Of a stretch of DNA of 64,000 nt, positions 63,349 through 64,000 are shown in pieces. Each line of letters opens with the position of its first letter. The first letter of the stretch is position 1. The translations under genes and the position numbers were made by a program. The stretch is from the NCBI RefSeq assembly GCF_027107535.1, contig NZ_CP114283.1, positions 4,898,001 through 4,962,000 on the forward strand. Reading direction: 5' to 3'. The stretch comes from Streptomyces aurantiacus (GTDB taxonomy: Bacteria > Actinomycetota > Actinomycetes > Streptomycetales > Streptomycetaceae). The notes below the pieces were generated by a model. That model did not search any database. It was not told the origin of the DNA and worked only from the letters and a program-made list of their open reading frames with translations.

Positions 63349-64000
63349 ATGAGTCGCACACTGTTGCGTGGGGCACGGGTAATCACCCTGGCGCCCGGCC
63401 ACCCCGATGCCGAGCACATCGACATACTTGTCGACAACGACCGCATCGCCGACATGGGCTATGGCCTTGACGCGCCCGACGCCGACAGCATCGACTTTTC
63501 CGGGCGTATCGTCATGCCCGGCTTGGTCAACGCACATCTGCACACCTGGCAGACGGGGCTGCGGTGCGTGGGCGCCGACTGGACCCTGCTCGAATATCTC
63601 ACCCACCTGCACGGTGGGCTCGCCGGGCACTACAGTCCCGACGACATGCTCATCGGCAATCTCGCCGGCGCGCTGAACCAGATCAACTGCGGTACCACCA
63701 CGGTCGGCGACTGGTGTCACAACAACCGGACGCCCGAGCATGCCGATGCAGCGATCGAAGGGCTGCTGGAATCCGGGATACGCGCCGTCTTCCTGCATGG
63801 CACACCTTATCGGGCGCCCGATGTCGCCCACCCGCTGCCCGAGATCGACAGGCTGCTGGACGGCCCCGTCCGCAGGCATCCCCTGCTCACGCTCGGGATG
63901 GCCGCCCAAGGGCCTCAGTACTCGACTCTCGACGTCGCGGTGGCCGATTTCAGTGCCGCCAATGAGCGCGGCATCGTCGTGTCCATGCATCACAGCGGCG
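63349..64000 (+). CDS. Amidohydrolase (ATZ/TRZ-like), partial
   Basis: Starting at ATG 63349 (GGGGAGG upstream) the frame is open to the window edge, giving 217 residues so far. It shows a typical amidohydrolase N-terminus: MSRTLLRGARVITLAPGHPD, FSGRIVMPGLVNAHLHTWQT with metal ligands H63 and H65, then NCGTTTVGDWCHNNRTPEHA. This is the cytosine-deaminase/atrazine-chlorohydrolase-like group. The substrate is unknown. Confidence 0.88.
   Translation, partial: MSRTLLRGARVITLAPGHPDAEHIDILVDNDRIADMGYGLDAPDADSIDFSGRIVMPGLVNAHLHTWQTGLRCVGADWTLLEYLTHLHGGLAGHYSPDDMLIGNLAGALNQINCGTTTVGDWCHNNRTPEHADAAIEGLLESGIRAVFLHGTPYRAPDVAHPLPEIDRLLDGPVRRHPLLTLGMAAQGPQYSTLDVAVADFSAANERGIVVSMHHSG

Overview
The window is very GC-rich with strong third-position GC bias. 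Its families are typical of Streptomyces: WhiB-type and TetR regulators, DUF4240, DUF4331, DUF2993, DUF6233/6292/6300-like proteins, a DyP peroxidase, and many GTG starts. It reads as an accessory stretch of a Streptomyces or close-relative chromosome, or of a large plasmid. No rRNA, complete tRNA or CRISPR array was seen.

Region 1 (1-29.3 kb) looks like most of an integrative or conjugative element. A minus-strand unit holds a protein with two tandem winged-helix-like repeats and a membrane-anchored partner. A remnant-rich cargo zone follows (IS701 and IS5 fragments, a DUF4240 gene inside 19-bp inverted repeats). Next comes a tightly overlapping plus-strand conjugation operon of type IV secretion character at 6.8-16.2 kb: TcpC-like protein, two small membrane proteins, VirB4-like ATPase, a Cys-motif exported protein, a VirB6-like polytopic protein, a transglycosylase/NlpC-P60 hydrolase and an anchored protein. 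An intact 852-bp IS5-family element sits 14 bp after the last of these genes. Beyond it are a GGDEF-type protein, a WhiB-like protein, small Cys-rich proteins, a small secreted Asn-rich protein, a replication-relaxation protein next to 12-bp iterons, and an ImuB-like Y-family polymerase with a LexA box. The HTH unit and the conjugation operon share a 17-bp palindrome upstream, which suggests common control. Relaxase, coupling protein and integrase are not in the window.

Region 2 (29.8-38.8 kb) is a sugar-uptake locus on the minus strand: LacI regulator with a palindromic operator, ABC importer (binding protein and two permeases), GH3 beta-glycosidase and GH32 beta-fructosidase. A decayed GH3 fragment lies between regulator and binding protein.

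Region 3 (38.9-49.5 kb) is mixed and partly decayed. It holds an ECF sigma factor with a membrane-bound partner, a Doc/Fic-like toxin-antitoxin pair, fragments of DUF4238 and pyruvate-dehydrogenase E1 genes, two paralogous TetR regulators around a DUF2993 gene, and an MFS exporter with twin operators.

Region 4 (48.9-55.8 kb) is a TetR-controlled aromatic-catabolism operon: extradiol dioxygenase, fumarylacetoacetase-family hydrolase, FAD monooxygenase, acetoacetyl-CoA synthetase-like ligase and DoxX-like protein.

Region 5 (55.9-64 kb) has a DyP peroxidase with a partner gene, divergent DUF4331 and TPR genes, fragments of tetR and metK genes, an LLM-class oxidoreductase, a decayed IS701 transposase, and the start of an amidohydrolase that runs off the right edge.
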